Part shown: positions 47,046 through 58,114 of the stretch, in pieces
Position numbering within the stretch: the first letter of the stretch is position 1
Layout of the letters: every line of letters begins with the position of its first letter
NCBI GenBank assembly: GCA_030035585.1
Contig: CM057475.1
Coordinates: 5,961,501 to 6,025,500, forward strand
Direction of reading: 5' to 3'
From: Dugong dugon
Lineage: Eukaryota; Chordata; Mammalia; Sirenia; Dugongidae
DNA length: 64,000 bases
Made by a program: the position numbers and the translations under genes
Notes under the pieces: generated by a model
Databases searched by the model: none
Told to the model about the DNA's origin: nothing
What the model saw: the letters and a program-made list of their open reading frames with translations, nothing else

Positions 47046-47924
47046 ATCCAGCAGGAGAGAGGCAGTATGATGAGACGGGCTTGAACCCAGAAGGCTTTGG
47101 AACTGTCTGAAAATGCTCCCCATCCTACAACACTCAGCTGACCAAGTCCCCTTTAATACATGTAACAGAGATCTGTGCGTACCTACTTAGGGTCAGCATC
47201 TGGTTAGAAATAAGCGGCTGGGTGGCTAGTTGCCTCATGTTAGCGGTTCTTCCCATCTTCATTAGTAACAAGATGTTTTTACCTGCTCAGTGCTACTAAG
47301 CTGAACACCTGCACCTCCCAGTCCCTTTTGGAGCTAGATGTGGCACAGCAACTAAGTTTTGGCCATGTAAGTGGAGAATCATATGTCGCTTCTCAGAATT
47401 CTTCTTAAAAGAGAAGGAATGAATTCTTCTTCCTGTCCTTTCCTTCCTTCTGCTGCCTGCAACACACTCCTGATGGCTGGAACGCCAACAGCCACACTGA
47501 ACCATGAGGCTCAGGCTAAGATAGCCGAGTGGTGCAGTAGAAGAAGCCTGTGCGTCTGAGAGTGAGGACTGTTATGTTGGCATTTTCTCCAATATGTTGC
47601 TGGACTTACTCTTATTAATCCAGAGTACAAAGACAAAGAAGAGTCCTTCACTGATGAGTTCATCATTTTAGGGCATGTCGTACTCCATTCTAGGAAGCCC
47701 CCACAAGCTTGTGCCTGGTGCTACGGGCCAGGGAGCCACCGAAGGCTTAGAGGAGGGTCTGAGAGGTGAGCGGAGGCCTGAAGGCTGAGTAAGATTTTGT
47801 CAACGAAAGAACACAGCGAGGGCATTTCAGGAAGAATAGCCCGAGAAAGGCAGAGAAATGGAAAGACCATGGGTTATGTTGAGGAATGATGAGAAATTTG
47901 ATGTAACCCGATTGTATGTGTGTG
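47046..47924. other. Intergenic, unassigned
   Basis: Unique-looking sequence with no supported gene or transposon. Confidence 0.4.
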
Positions 47925-47933
47925 GGATAAGGC

Positions 47934-48135
47934 AACCGAAACCAGTTGCTGTTGGGTTGAGTCCAACTCATGGTGACCCCGTGTGTGTCAGAGTAGAACC
48001 ATGCTTCGTAGGGTTTTCAGTGTCTGATTTTTTTGGAAATAGATGGCCCTGTCTTTCTTTCAGGCACCTCTAGGTGTACTCCAACCTCCAGCTTCTTGGT
48101 TAGCACGTTAACTGTTTACACCACCCAAGGGCTCC
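47934..48135 (-). mobile_element. AfroSINE with 9-bp target-site duplication
   Basis: AACCGAAACCAGTTGCTGTT, CTCATGGTGACCCCGTGTGT, GTCTTTCTTTCAGGCACCTC and CACCCAAGGGCTCC. GGATAAGGC flanks it at 47925-47933 and 48136-48144. Confidence 0.93.
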
Positions 48136-48144
48136 GGATAAGGC

Positions 48145-48555
48145 TAGGTCAGTGGTAAAACTCAAAAGGCAGGAAACACCATAATAAATTTGGTGAACAA
48201 CTTGCAGTACAAAATAAAATAGAAGTTTTAAAATAAAGGTTAGCGGAAAGAGAAGCACTTTATAGACATTAACTCTGTAGTTGTAGTTCTCAACTTATTT
48301 TTCCCCTTTTTAATTCTTGCTCACATCAGTGCTAGAGATCAGTTAGCTGCAGGTCTGCTCCCCTGGAAGGAGCAGTCTATCATGGCACAATCCAGAGTCT
48401 CCGGGGAAGGTGTCTGCAGATTGAACAAGCCCCTCGCCGCAGCTGCTTCACACTTAGGAAGGTGCGCCTTCCCCTTCCTTCCCTCAGCACCCCTCCTCAG
48501 CAGGATCACTGCACCCCTTTTCTCCAAATTGGAAGATCTAATAACGTAAGTATGT
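48145..48555. other. Intergenic, unassigned
   Basis: Short unique-looking stretch. No gene is seen. Confidence 0.4.
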
Positions 48556-49560
48556 TGGTTTTTTTTAATTGTGGTAAAATATACATAGCATAAAAGTTGC
48601 CATTTTAACCATTTTTAAGTGTGCCGTTCAGTGGCGTTAATTACATTCACAGTGCTGTACAACCATCCTGCTATTTGTTTCCAAAACTTTTTCATTAGCC
48701 CAAACAGAAGCTCTGTACCCACTGAGCATTAATTCCCCACTTCCCCTCTTCCCAGCCCCGGGTAACTACTAAGCTACTTTCTGTTTCTATGCGCTGACCT
48801 ATTCTAGATATTTCACATAAGTGGGATCATACAACATTTCTCCTTTTGCGTCTGACTTATTTCACTCAGCACAACGTCTTCACGGTTCATCCATGTCGGT
48901 AGCAAGTACCAGAACTTCATTTCTCTTTATTGCTGAATAACACTCCATTGTATGGTGTCTTAGTTATCTAGTGCTGCCATAACAGAAATACCATAAGTGA
49001 ACGGTTTTAACGAAGAGAAGTTTATTTCCTCACAGTCAAAGTAGGCTAAAAGTCCAAATTCAGGGCATCAGATCCAGGGGAAGGCTTTTTCTCTCTGTCG
49101 GCCTTCTTCTCTTCGGTGTTCCCAGATTAGGAGCTTCTCGGCGCAGGGACCCCAGTCCAAAGGACGCGCTCTGCTCCCGGCACTGCTTACTTGATGGTAT
49201 GAGGTCCCCCTGTCTCTCTGCTCACTTCGGTCTTTTATATCTCAAGAGATTGCCTCAGGAACAATCCAGTCTTGTAGACTGAGTCCTGCCTCACTAACAC
49301 AACTGCCACCCATCCTCCCTCATTAACATCATAGAAGCAGGTTTACAACATATAGGAAAACCACACAATACCAGGAATCATGGCCTGGCCAAATTGATAC
49401 ACACATTTCTGGGGGGACATAATTCAATCCATGACATATGGATACACCACATTTTGTTTATCCGTTCATCTGTCGATGAGCACCTGGGTTGTTCTACCAT
49501 TTGGCTATTGTGAATGCTGCTGCTATGAATATTGGGGTAAATGTGTCAATTTTTAATAAA
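48556..49560 (-). mobile_element. Older L1 3' end split by a solo LTR
   Basis: The parts are 48556-48955 and 49437-49560. They read AATTGTGGTAAAATATACAT, TAAGTGTGCCGTTCAGTGGC, CTGACTTATTTCACTCAGCA and CACTCCATTGTATGG, then ATACACCACATTTTGTTTAT, the reverse of an L1 3' UTR into ORF2. The LTR at 48956-49436 is younger. Confidence 0.88.
48956..49436 (-). mobile_element. Solo LTR, ERVL/MaLR-like fossil
   Basis: A 481-bp LTR in reverse orientation, from TGTCTTAGTTATCTAGTGC to TCAATCCATGACA, flanked by identical TATGG at 48951-48955 and 49437-49441. It is related to the LTR at 20012-20506 at its ends and close to the one at 59858-60364. No internal viral region is present. Confidence 0.9.
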
Positions 49561-50246
49561 CAGATATTTGTTGAAAGGCAAGAACTTTTTCCATGTGTAA
49601 CCCAAATGCAGCCTGGCTCCTCTTAGGTACAAGAGAAGGATTAGCAGAAAAAGCTCAAGTTTACTCAAAAGTGTCCTGCTGGTCACAGGATATCATGCCC
49701 CCTTTAATGCCCCCCACTCCTCCGGAGCAGAACTGATAGGGGAGGTGTGCTCCAAAGGCCCCACACTGCTCCGGACCTGCAGGAGGTCCCCGAGACTGCC
49801 CAGTGTCACCTCCCACAGATTCCAGGACCACCGACTCCTAAGGCCAGTGCTGCTGCTGGGCCCCCTTCGGGGTCTATCCCCTGCCCCTTTACCTTGCCTC
49901 CAGACCAAGAGAAGACACAGACAGAGTAGAAGAGTCCCCACTTCAGGGCTCAGATGGGGCTGTAACTATTAGCAAGAGCTACTGAAGGCTCGGGGACAAC
50001 TGGCCACACTCATTAGGCGCACGCCATAGGCCGCTTCCCAGCCTAGCCCCTTGTCTCAGCACCCAGGAGTACTTCCAAGCCCCTCTAGACTCCCTAGAAC
50101 CCAGGCTTGAGAGCATGAGGCCCAGAGGGGAGAACCTTCCCATTTCCCCTGCATAAGAATAGTCTTTCTAGTCCCTCCCCAGATGACTGACAGGGAAAGG
50201 CCATTCCTTCCGGGGTACATCCCCACCTCTACCTGCAGAGCTGAAG
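49561..50246. other. Intergenic, unassigned
   Basis: GC-richer stretch with overlapping short frames of 60-82 codons, none with a recognised motif. Confidence 0.4.
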
Positions 50247-50433
50247 GTCCCTGGGTGGTGCAAATGTTTATTCTCAACTGCTAACCTAAAGGTTGGCAGT
50301 TGAAACCCACTCAGCAATACCACAGAAGAAACGCCTGGCAATCTGCTTCCGTTAAGATTACAGCCAAGAAACCCCTATGGAGCAGTCCTAATCTGTAACA
50401 CATGAGTTGGACTCGACTTGATGTGAACAACAA
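50247..50433 (+). mobile_element. AfroSINE
   Basis: GTCCCTGGGTGGTGCAAATG, TGCTAACCTAAAGGTTGGCA, ACCCCTATGGAGCAGTCC and GAGTTGGACTCGACTTGATG. Full order on the + strand. Confidence 0.88.
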
Positions 50434-50483
50434 CCTAAAGGGCCATAATCTTGCCCTAAGGCTCCAATGTCCTTTTCCAAAGC

Positions 50484-50610
50484 GCAGATGGCCTACTTGC
50501 ATCAGAATCAGCTGAAGCACACGTTAAAAATGCAGATTCCTGGCTCCCCTGCCAGGCCCACTACATCAGAAGTGGGAATGGGGCCCAGAATCTGCAGGCA
50601 AGAGACTGCT
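50484..50610 (+). mobile_element. MER5A-like hAT fragment
   Basis: GCATCAGAATCAGCTGAAGC, TTAAAAATGCAGATTCCTGG and GGGGCCCAGAATCTGCAG match the MER5A core. Confidence 0.75.
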
Positions 50611-51684
50611 ATATCAGTGCATTCCTTGAACCAGCATTTTTGGACCTGAACATTACCTCCTGGGTACAGCAGTAATACAAGCTAGACTGAGCTTCCCCCA
50701 GCTTGCCGCGCCTGCGTGAAGAGGGCAGGGACTTATCCTTCTTCGTTAGTCTTCCGGGTCCCAGCTTTTGACCTCCAGCAAACAATCACTCAAACGGGAA
50801 AACACATTTTCACGAAGGTACATAACTGTGCAGGCAAATGTCAGCTATCAGCACACCTGGAAAAGAAGCCTTTCCTATCAGCACTGTGATCTGGGCAATG
50901 CTGCTCTGCCTACGGCTGGCCTCCTGTGCCTGATCACACAGAACAATAGACTTTTTAGGGCCTTGGCTTCTCCAATGTCTTCTTTGCAAAGATCTGCAAA
51001 GAGAGCATTTGTTTTTCATTTGCATAACCAAATAGTTGAGTCACAGGTTTTTTCTAGAACAAAGAAGAGTCTACTCACTGGACAGTCAAGGACAGGAGGG
51101 CTGGGGCCCAAAGGGAAGGGTAACCATATGATTACTGGGATGATGACACCCAGTCCAAAGGTACAAAGTACAGCAGTCCCAGGCAGACAGGAACAGATGG
51201 TCACCTTACTGACAGGCCACAGACACGTGTTTATTTTTTTGTTTTGTTTTGTTTTGTTTCTGGTTGGCATTGTGTGTTTTTTTATTTTTTTTTAAACTGA
51301 GTCACCATTTTAAAACTCAGTTTCAAAGGAAAATCTAGATTTCCAACTTTTCTGGAAAAAATTCAGAAGCTGGGTAACACGGGGCCTGCCCCCTCCTGTT
51401 CTCCAATCCACCCCACTGCCCGCCCCTCCCCACAGTCTCCTCAACGAGGCCTGTGGCCATGGCATTCATTATGCCCTTTGCCCTGTTGTTTCCTTACCCC
51501 AGTTTAGTGCCGCTCACTGTGGCCTTGATGGCCTCCGTAGGCCTTGTGACATATAACCTCTGGCTCCCTCAGAGGAGAGTTCGGGTCTCCTTCCCAGGAG
51601 CCAGGGCCTTAGCAAATGGCTCTGAAATGGCAGCTTTCCCAGCTCTTCAAGACCACGCTGGAGCTCTCCATTACCTTAGTATCT
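50611..51684. other. Intergenic, unassigned, with (TTTTG)n
   Basis: A short (TTTTG)n run lies at 51233-51259. A 175-codon frame at 50768-51295 has no known domain and no sign of being an exon. Confidence 0.4.
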
Positions 51685-51873
51685 GTTGTTATCATTGAAT
51701 GCTGGACCCCATGTGACAGAGTAGAACTGCTCCATAGAGTTTTCTTGGCTGTAATCTTAACAGAGCAGATTGCCAGGTCTTGCTCCCCTGGAGCGGCAAG
51801 ATGGGGTTCAAACAGCCAACCTTTTGGTTAGCAGCCGACTGCTTAACCGTTGCACTGCCAGAGCGTCTTTGCT
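51685..51873 (-). mobile_element. AfroSINE with 9-bp target-site duplication
   Basis: CCCCATGTGACAGAGTAGAA, CATAGAGTTTTCTTGGCTGT and CAAACAGCCAACCTTTTGGT. TTAGTATCT flanks it at 51676-51684 and 51874-51882. Confidence 0.92.
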
Positions 51874-51882
51874 TTAGTATCT

Positions 51883-52348
51883 AAGTCCCCACAAATACTC
51901 TCTTTTAAGACTCTTATCTCTTTACATGTTCAAACAATTTGGGAAGAAATTTTCCGCTGTGCTTGATGCCAGAGGCTCGAGCTAGCATTTTTCTGCCTTT
52001 CACCTGCACTCTGCCGTTTTGTATTTCCCTTGGAAAGTTGGCACCACAGGATGCAGGCATGTCGTCACCTGAGGTGTCCTCCCGGTAATGCCCGCAGAGC
52101 CCACACGCAGGATAGGGGTGTGTCGGATCCTGGGATTAGTTTAGGAGGTGTGTCCAAGGGACTAGTGAGTGCTACTGGGGGTAGGAGGAGTCGCTCAGGG
52201 TCATCCCTCTACCTCCAACCTCTGACATGTCCTGGCAACTTACCTTGGGAACTTATTTTTCACAGTTTCTGATACATGGCCTTGTCGCAAGGTACTTTTT
52301 TCCAAGTTTTTTAAAAGGTAAAACCACCAAGGACCAAGGTACAGCTGT
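51883..52348. other. Intergenic, unassigned
   Basis: No gene or repeat is recognised. Confidence 0.4.
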
Positions 52349-52358
52349 GAGGACCCAG

Positions 52359-52581
52359 GCAGTGAGCGTAGGGAGCCCCCGTGAAGACCCTGGCAAAACC
52401 CATTGTCGAGAGTTGATGCAACCCTCTGTGTTAGAGTACACCTGCTCCACAGGGTTTTTTTGGCTGTAATCTTTACAAAAGCAGATTGCCAGGCCTTTCT
52501 TCTGTGGTGCCACTGGGTGGATTCCAACCACTAACCTTATGTTAGAGTTGATGGCAAACCTCTTGTGCCACCTGGGGACCC
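52359..52581 (-). mobile_element. AfroSINE with 10-bp target-site duplication
   Basis: AAAACCCATTGTCGAGAGTT, CACAGGGTTTTTTTGGCTGT, GGTGGATTCCAACCACTAAC and CCACCTGGGGACC. TGAGGACCCA flanks it at 52349-52358 and 52582-52591. Confidence 0.92.
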
Positions 52582-52591
52582 TGAGGACCCA

Positions 52592-53261
52592 ATCAAGGCC
52601 CCCAGAAACCTTTTTTAAAAATTTTAAAACCAGATGAAAAAAAATTCAGAGATTCCAAATTTCATTTAGAAATTAGTAAGACAGAACTATACTTCTAATT
52701 TTATTCTGAAAAGATATTTCATATGTTCGGATAAGAATAAAACGGATTTAGCATCTTATAAAACGTAAAATGTGATTTAATGAAACCGCCTTTTAGAGGC
52801 TTTGAAAGGCCCCATGTCTAGCTTGTTGAAGCACAGTGCTCGTTTGCCGTCAGTAAAGGGCAGGTGCTTCCTGTTGCTCCGCGGTGAGGGCTGTTCTCCA
52901 ACAGACTTGAGACAGAGGGCGGGACAGAGAGAGGGCCTTCCAGGAAAGACGGTACGTTTCTTTAGACTGAAAAAGTAATTACATTTCCAAAGAGAAAGTT
53001 CTCTCCACTTTCCCAATCCAATCACCGACACTGAGGGGCTAGGTCATAGACAGGTGACCTCCATGTTGAATTTTTTATTTTATTTTTAAATGTTTACTTG
53101 AAAATACTGTTCCCTCCTCCCACAGAGTAAAAACCAATCCCAGCACTAACCACATTTTAATATGGAAGAAATGACCCTCATACAGGCTCCTCCCTCTGCC
53201 CTCTGCATTTCCCTCTCCAATCCCGTCCCCTGGGGGCGACCTCTATGGCTTTTCCCAAGGC
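52592..53261. other. Intergenic, unassigned
   Basis: AT-rich sequence with no supported feature. Confidence 0.4.
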
Positions 53262-53335
53262 TTAAAAAACAAAACCCGAACCCCTTGCCGTGGAGTCGAT
53301 TGGGACTCATAGGGACCCTGTAAGTAGATGCCAAA
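53262..53335 (-). mobile_element. AfroSINE tail fragment
   Basis: AAAACCCGAACCCCTTGCCG, then GTGGAGTCGATTGGGACTCA and TAGGGACCCTGTA. Only the 3' third is kept. Confidence 0.8.
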
Positions 53336-53421
53336 TCACGACTCATTAGCTCTGCTCCAAGCCGGCCGAAAGTCAGTGCTGGGCCACGGCCTTCTCCCGG
53401 ATGACTTCACAGTCCAGTTTT

Positions 53422-53927
53422 CAGGCAGTCCCCGGGGTTACAAACGCCCAACTTAAGGACAACTCGAATTTATAAAGGACTGCCATAAAGCCTATCATAT
53501 GAAAATTTTGAGTTAACTATAATGGTTCGTGATAACGAAAGCACGCACCACTTTGTGACGCGCATGAAAACATCGTGCGGTTTGGCGGTGTTTTATATGC
53601 ATTTAAAAAAACAACAACACGAAACCCAAATCTGTTGCTGTGGAGTCAATTCTGACTCACAGCACCCTATAATACAGAGTAGAACTGCCCCATAGGGTTT
53701 CAAAGAACAGGCTGGTGGATTCGAACTGCCGACCTCTTGGTTAGCAGCTAGCTCTTAACAACTGCGCCAGAGGGCTCCTTTAGATGCATAGAAAGGTAAA
53801 TATATATTATGACAAACATTTGACTGACGCTAAATAAGAGCCATATGTACCGCTTCCAATTTCCCTACAAATTTGACTTAAAGACAGACTTAGGAATGTG
53901 TCTGGTTGGCAACCTGGGGAGTGCCTG
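53422..53927. mobile_element. Tigger-like DNA transposon, with nested AfroSINE
   Basis: Inverted ends CAGGCAGTCCCCGGGGTTAC (53422) and CAACCTGGGGAGTGCCTG (to 53927). The interior ACGCCCAACTTAAGGACAAC is typical of mariner-superfamily MITE-like copies. An AfroSINE lies at 53604-53779. Confidence 0.7.
53604..53779 (-). mobile_element. AfroSINE inside a Tigger-like element
   Basis: GAAACCCAAATCTGTTGCTG, GCCCCATAGGGTTTCAAAGA, GGTGGATTCGAACTGCCGAC and CAGAGGGCTCC. The flanks ATATGCAT and AGATGCAT are a likely 8-bp duplication. Confidence 0.88.
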
Positions 53928-53985
53928 GATCTAGGAACCCTCTGGGGCGCAGGCATCTCCCAGATGACTTCACACAGTCCAGTTT

Positions 53986-54949
53986 ATCTACAATCCATCT
54001 GCCTTTCCGCTGCTGAGAAGGAGGCGGGTCCTGGAGGAAGTGTGGGACACACGGGTGGTGGGGAGGTGAGGTGGTGGGGAGGCGCGGTGGAATGTCTGCC
54101 CCGAGAGCACAAATACAGGCTGGGGGGTTGGGGGGCAAAGGGACTGCCGTGGAGAGCGCTGGGTAGCAGTTCCGGGTTGAGATTTCCGGATTGCACAGTC
54201 GTCTGAAGTTAGGACATGGAAAGCTGATGGGGGAAAGCCTGAAAGTTTAGTTCTAAGCAGAAAAATTGTGGCAGTAGGAACCACTGTTCAAGAAGGAGGA
54301 AATTTCCTGATTCAAGACAGAATGCTTAGACAGCAATTATTTTAGTAACATGGGAAGTGGCTCAACATAAAATGTTAAGTTAAAAAAGATACTACTGAAA
54401 AATAATCAAAACTCACCACAATTTGAATATAAGGTTTATTCTGAACAGTTATTCTATCTGCATATAAGGAGGTCATTCTGATGCCAGAAAAAGCAAATGG
54501 CTTGAAGAAGTTAGTTACACTAGGGTTTATAAAGAGGAGAGGAGGGAGAAATATAGAAGATCAACAACTGGCTGATCTCAACAAGGTAGCCTTCCCCCTT
54601 TACTGAGATCCACCACATCAGCTTACTTCTGCCCTGGCTGCTAATAATTTGGCCCTGCACCCATCTGCAGCCAAGAGACTTTGAGATTTAAATTAGGAGG
54701 TGATGGTTTGTTGACTATCCTTTTCCAGCAGGATAAGACAAATTTACATGGCTGTATGGCAATTTCTGGTTAATATTTGGTTTGTGGCTAAGAAAAACCT
54801 TAAAATCAAAGTAAGATGTCTGTTACTAATTTTCCTCTTCGACAATACAAAATTGTGTACATAAATGTGATTCCAAATTGGTAAAATCAATTTCTATCCC
54901 TATCTCTTTATGACTATTCATGCATGCAAGCATAAACAGAATTGAAATA
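53986..54949. other. Intergenic, unassigned
   Basis: No gene or repeat is recognised. The 98-102 codon frames overlap each other and carry no motif. Confidence 0.4.
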
Positions 54950-55140
54950 CAGTAAAACCTGTGAAAGCCGGAACCTGTGTAAGGCGGAAACCTGTCAGAG
55001 AAGGAAAACTCAAATATTTTTCATTATGTAATATAGAATGATAGAAAAGTGTAAGACTGCACCCTGTCAAGGGCAGAAAACTTACGAGACCCAGAAAAAC
55101 AAGGCAACCCCAAGGAGTTCCAGTCTCACAGGTTTCACTG
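54950..55140. mobile_element. Tc1/mariner-type MITE, copy 2
   Basis: 191 bp with ends CAGTAAAACCTGTGA and CTCACAGGTTTCACTG, flanked by TA at 54948-54949 and 55141-55142. The interior GGAACCTGTGTAAGGC is shared with copy 1 at 15066-15247. Confidence 0.87.
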
Positions 55141-55142
55141 TA

Positions 55143-55486
55143 TCTAAAAATGTTAGGGATTTTAATTTTAAATTTTATTCTTACCTGCATTTTTCCATTT
55201 TTCTTTAATGAAAGGTATTTCTCTTAAAATTTTCATCTTAAAATAAAGATAGGATGCTACATCTGTAGTGGTCTTTGAGAAAAGTAGGTTAAATTTAGGG
55301 TTACTAGAGACACATGGAACAAGCACCAGACACCTGGAGGAAGAATTATTTCTATTAGCTTCAGTTTCTCAATAAGGAAGATTAAGTATTTCCAATAAAT
55401 CCTAAGTGATTCATAACCTGAGAATCAAATCCGACAAGCGAAGCTTCGGCTGGAGTTTTTGAATTATGTTCTCTGTGTCATCTACT
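55143..55486. other. Intergenic, unassigned
   Basis: AT-rich, nothing recognised. Confidence 0.4.
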
Positions 55487-55603
55487 GGAGCCCTAGTGGT
55501 GCAGTGATTAAGTGCTTGACTGTTAACCAAAAGGTTGGCAGTTCAAATCCACCACCTGCTCCTTGGAAACTCTGTGGGGTAGTTCTACTCTGTCCTGTAG
55601 GGT

Positions 55604-56740
55604 TAAGACAGGGCAAGAGCCATTTTCTTAAAATCGTTGTCTCCTCAGGACAGCCCCACTTGGCCCATTTCCTGAAGTTGTTTTTCTCCTCAGAACTTCT
55701 TTGAAAAGAAATAGCCACCAGCTAGCCAGAATTGGCTGAAACAGGTCCTACCCTCCATCCTGGCACTCCAGATGACCTTTAGCTCATTAACTGCCTCATG
55801 CATAGTAAATTCTCCATCCCTGGGTGGAGAGCTAACACGCTAATGAACAAAAATGGCTAACTTCCTCCTGCGCCGGAGTCGAACCCACGGCTTAAAAAAT
55901 GCTTACTCATTCTAAGATGCTCCGTGCCTGTGCATGAGCCAGTTTGTATTCTGAAACTTATCCTGCCTATATAAACCAGCCTCAACTGCACGCAGCCCCA
56001 ACTGTCTCCTTGCTTGTTGTTGTTGTTAGATGCTGTCAAGTCAGTTCTGACTTACAGTGACCCCACGTACAACAGAACGAAACACTGCCTGTTCCTGCGC
56101 CATCCTCACAATCATTGTTATGCTTGAGCCCATTGTTGCAGCCACTGTGTCAATCCATCTCGTTGAGGGTCTTCCTCTTTTTTGCTGACCCTCTACCAAG
56201 CTTGATGTCCTTCTCCAGGGACTGATCCCTCCTGACAACATGTCCAAAGTATGTAAGACGTAATCTCGCCATCCTTCCTTCTAAGGAGCATTCTGGTTGT
56301 ACTTCTTCCAAGACAGATTTGTTCGTTCTTTTGGCAGTCCATGGTGTATTCAATATTCTTCACCAACACCACAATTCAAAGGCATCAATTCTTCTGTCTT
56401 CCTTATTCATCGTCCAGTTTTTGCATGCATATGAGGCCATTGAAAACACCATGGCTTGGGTCAGGCGCACCTTAGTCTTCAAGGTGACATCTTTGCTTTT
56501 TAACACTTTAAAAAGGTCTTTTGCAGCAGATTTGCCCAATGCAATGAGTCTTTTGATTTCTTGCCTGCTGCTCCCATGGGTGTTGATTGTGGATCCAAGT
56601 AAAATGAAATCCTTGACAACTTCAATCTTTTCTCCTTGCTTGGCAACCATAAAGTTGCCTTTCGTTCTTTCCAGCTTGGTCTCTGTTATTTTGGCCCTGG
56701 ACGGAGTCTCGCCAAACAGAACCTAGAGTTCCCAGCAACA
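55604..56740 (+). mobile_element. Solo LTR, ERV1-like fossil, split by RTE1
   Basis: LTR parts are 55604-56015 and 56642-56740. A TATATAAACC box lies near 55968, with U5-like text TTGGTCTCTGTTATTTTGGC near the 3' end and a final CAACA. The flanks GGGT (55600-55603) and GAGT (56741-56744) suggest the 4-bp duplication of ERV1-class elements. No internal viral region is present. It is younger than the SINE and older than the RTE1 inside it. Confidence 0.75.
56016..56630 (-). mobile_element. RTE1/BovB-like LINE, 5'-truncated, with 11-bp duplication
   Basis: 615 bp with a GTT-repeat 3' tip at 56016. The minus strand encodes RT C-terminal sequence (KDFILLGSTINTHGSSRQEI, FSMASYACKNWTMNKEDRRI, then TAKRTNKSVLEEVQPECSLE). 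The frame is broken. TCTCCTTGCTT is identical at 56005-56015 and 56631-56641, which proves a target-primed insertion into the LTR. Confidence 0.93.
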
Positions 56741-56780
56741 GAGTCATTATGAGTCGGAATCGACTCTTCAGCAATGGGTC

Positions 56781-57102
56781 GGTCTGTTGGTGTTATTTAG
56801 TAAGAGAAAAAACTTGTACAGGGGCTTTCATGGAGTCCCTGTGGCCTTTTAAGTTCTGGTGCAAAGGAGGACTTGGGAGGACTCCGCACAACTGAAAGGA
56901 TTGCTCCACAGGGGAGCAAGGGGCAGGAGAGGGCGAGGTGGTTTCTGCAGTTTCTGAAAGCTCTTCTCTTTCCACCTAGGCTTCCAGAAAGTCTCTTGTT
57001 AAGGAATCATCTTTTTTCTAAAAGCTGTGATGCCATCTTACCAAGAACTCACATTCAGCATCATTAGATCCATATCTGCATTTCTCCCCTTTCTCTTACT
57101 CT
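56781..57102. other. Intergenic, unassigned
   Basis: No gene or repeat is recognised. Confidence 0.4.
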
Positions 57103-57291
57103 GCTGTTGTTGGGTACCACTGAGTCAATTACAACTCACAGGGACCCCGTGTGACAGAGTAGAACAGCCCCATAGGATTTCCTAGGCTGTAATCTTTACA
57201 GGAGCAGACCGCCAGGTTTCTTCTCACACGTAGTCGTTGTTGGGTTCGAACCACCAGCCTTTCGGTTAGCCGTTGAGCTAACCGGGGCTCC
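57103..57291 (-). mobile_element. AfroSINE
   Basis: TGTTGTTGGGTACCACTGAG, CAGGGACCCCGTGTGACAG, CATAGGATTTCCTAGGCTGT and ACCGGGGCTCC. The flanks near 57090-57102 and 57293-57305 share a CTTACTCT core. Confidence 0.87.
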
Positions 57292-57880
57292 TTGTCCCTT
57301 ACTCTACACCTAAGGGGATGTAGACTATAGCCTGGTGCACAGGCCCTGAAAGTAAAATAATCTCATCTTGACGGGGCTCAGTTTTACACTGACCACCAAG
57401 AGAGCTCTTCTTTAACTCTCCAGGGCTGTGTCTTCCAAGGCACAAGGAAGCCATTTTATGCCCTCCCCTGGCCTCCTGAGGACATCCTGTTGGACTGGTT
57501 AATGCAAAAGAAGGCAGATAATTTTCTTGTTTTAAGTGAGCATAACTGAAGGTTTGGCTCTTGGTAAGGTTATTTCAGCAATTTTAAACATTTATTCCAT
57601 TGAGAGCAAGAAATAAATGTGTAGGGAATATCCAGGCTTCCAAACACTGACATTAACTTCAGTTCAGTGTTTCAAAGGTCTACAGTCCCAACCCCCATCT
57701 TTAATTTCAGCTCTTCCTTGCTCTTTGCTTCCTGTAGAATGGAATCGCTAATGCTTCTGGCAACTACTCGTTATTAGTAAGGGATGGTACTTTGTTATTA
57801 GATTCCATTTGATTATTTCCTTCAGCTCAGCGTGTGCCTGATATTGGAGAGTTCTCCCTATGGGTCAAGACTGAGAGATG
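57292..57880. other. Unique sequence past the C10orf53 3' end
   Basis: No transposon or exon is recognised between the AfroSINE and the presumed mRNA end of C10orf53. Confidence 0.45.
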
Positions 57881-57896
57881 CTACCAATGCTGTGAT

Positions 57897-57902
57897 TTTA
57901 TT
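57897..57902 (-). terminator. C10orf53: Candidate C10orf53 polyadenylation signal
   Basis: AATAAA on the minus strand, about 150 bp after the stop codon, would give a short 3' UTR (about 57880-58049). Inferred from sequence only. Confidence 0.55.
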
Positions 57903-58049
57903 ATTTGTGGGGTCCCCGTTTCCCTACAGCCAGGCTGCAGGTCGGGTTGGAGTGGCCGTGTTCTGACTGGCCTGGCCCTGGCAAGGCCCTCTTAGGCTGC
58001 GTCACAGAGGACAGGAGGCTGTTGCTGTGAGATGACCGGGCTGACGCTA

Positions 58050-58114
58050 TCAGTAGGCGTCTAGCACGGCTATCCTGGCCTGTTCACAGAGCGGGTCCAG
58101 TTTACCATCGCCTC
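58050..58114 (-). CDS. C10orf53: C10orf53 terminal exon
   Basis: GA plus twenty codons (GDGKLDPLCEQARIAVLDAY) and TGA. The acceptor is TTGTTTTAG, rc of 58115-58123. The T-rich tract in front of it belongs to the tail of the AfroSINE at 58118-58349. The peptide and length fit the family C-terminus. Confidence 0.9.

Larger units (their letters stand above)
55487..56780 (+). mobile_element. AfroSINE split by an LTR
   Basis: The parts are 55487-55603 (GGAGCCCTAGTGGTGCAGTG to GTCCTGTAGGGT) and 56745-56780 (CATTATGAGTCGGAATCGAC). They join exactly at the AfroSINE motif before TATGAGTCGGAATC, so the LTR at 55604-56740 is an insertion. Confidence 0.85.

Noticed and set aside
50768-51295. 175-codon plus frame
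   Set aside because: Ends in a (TTTTG)n tract and has no domain; likely chance.
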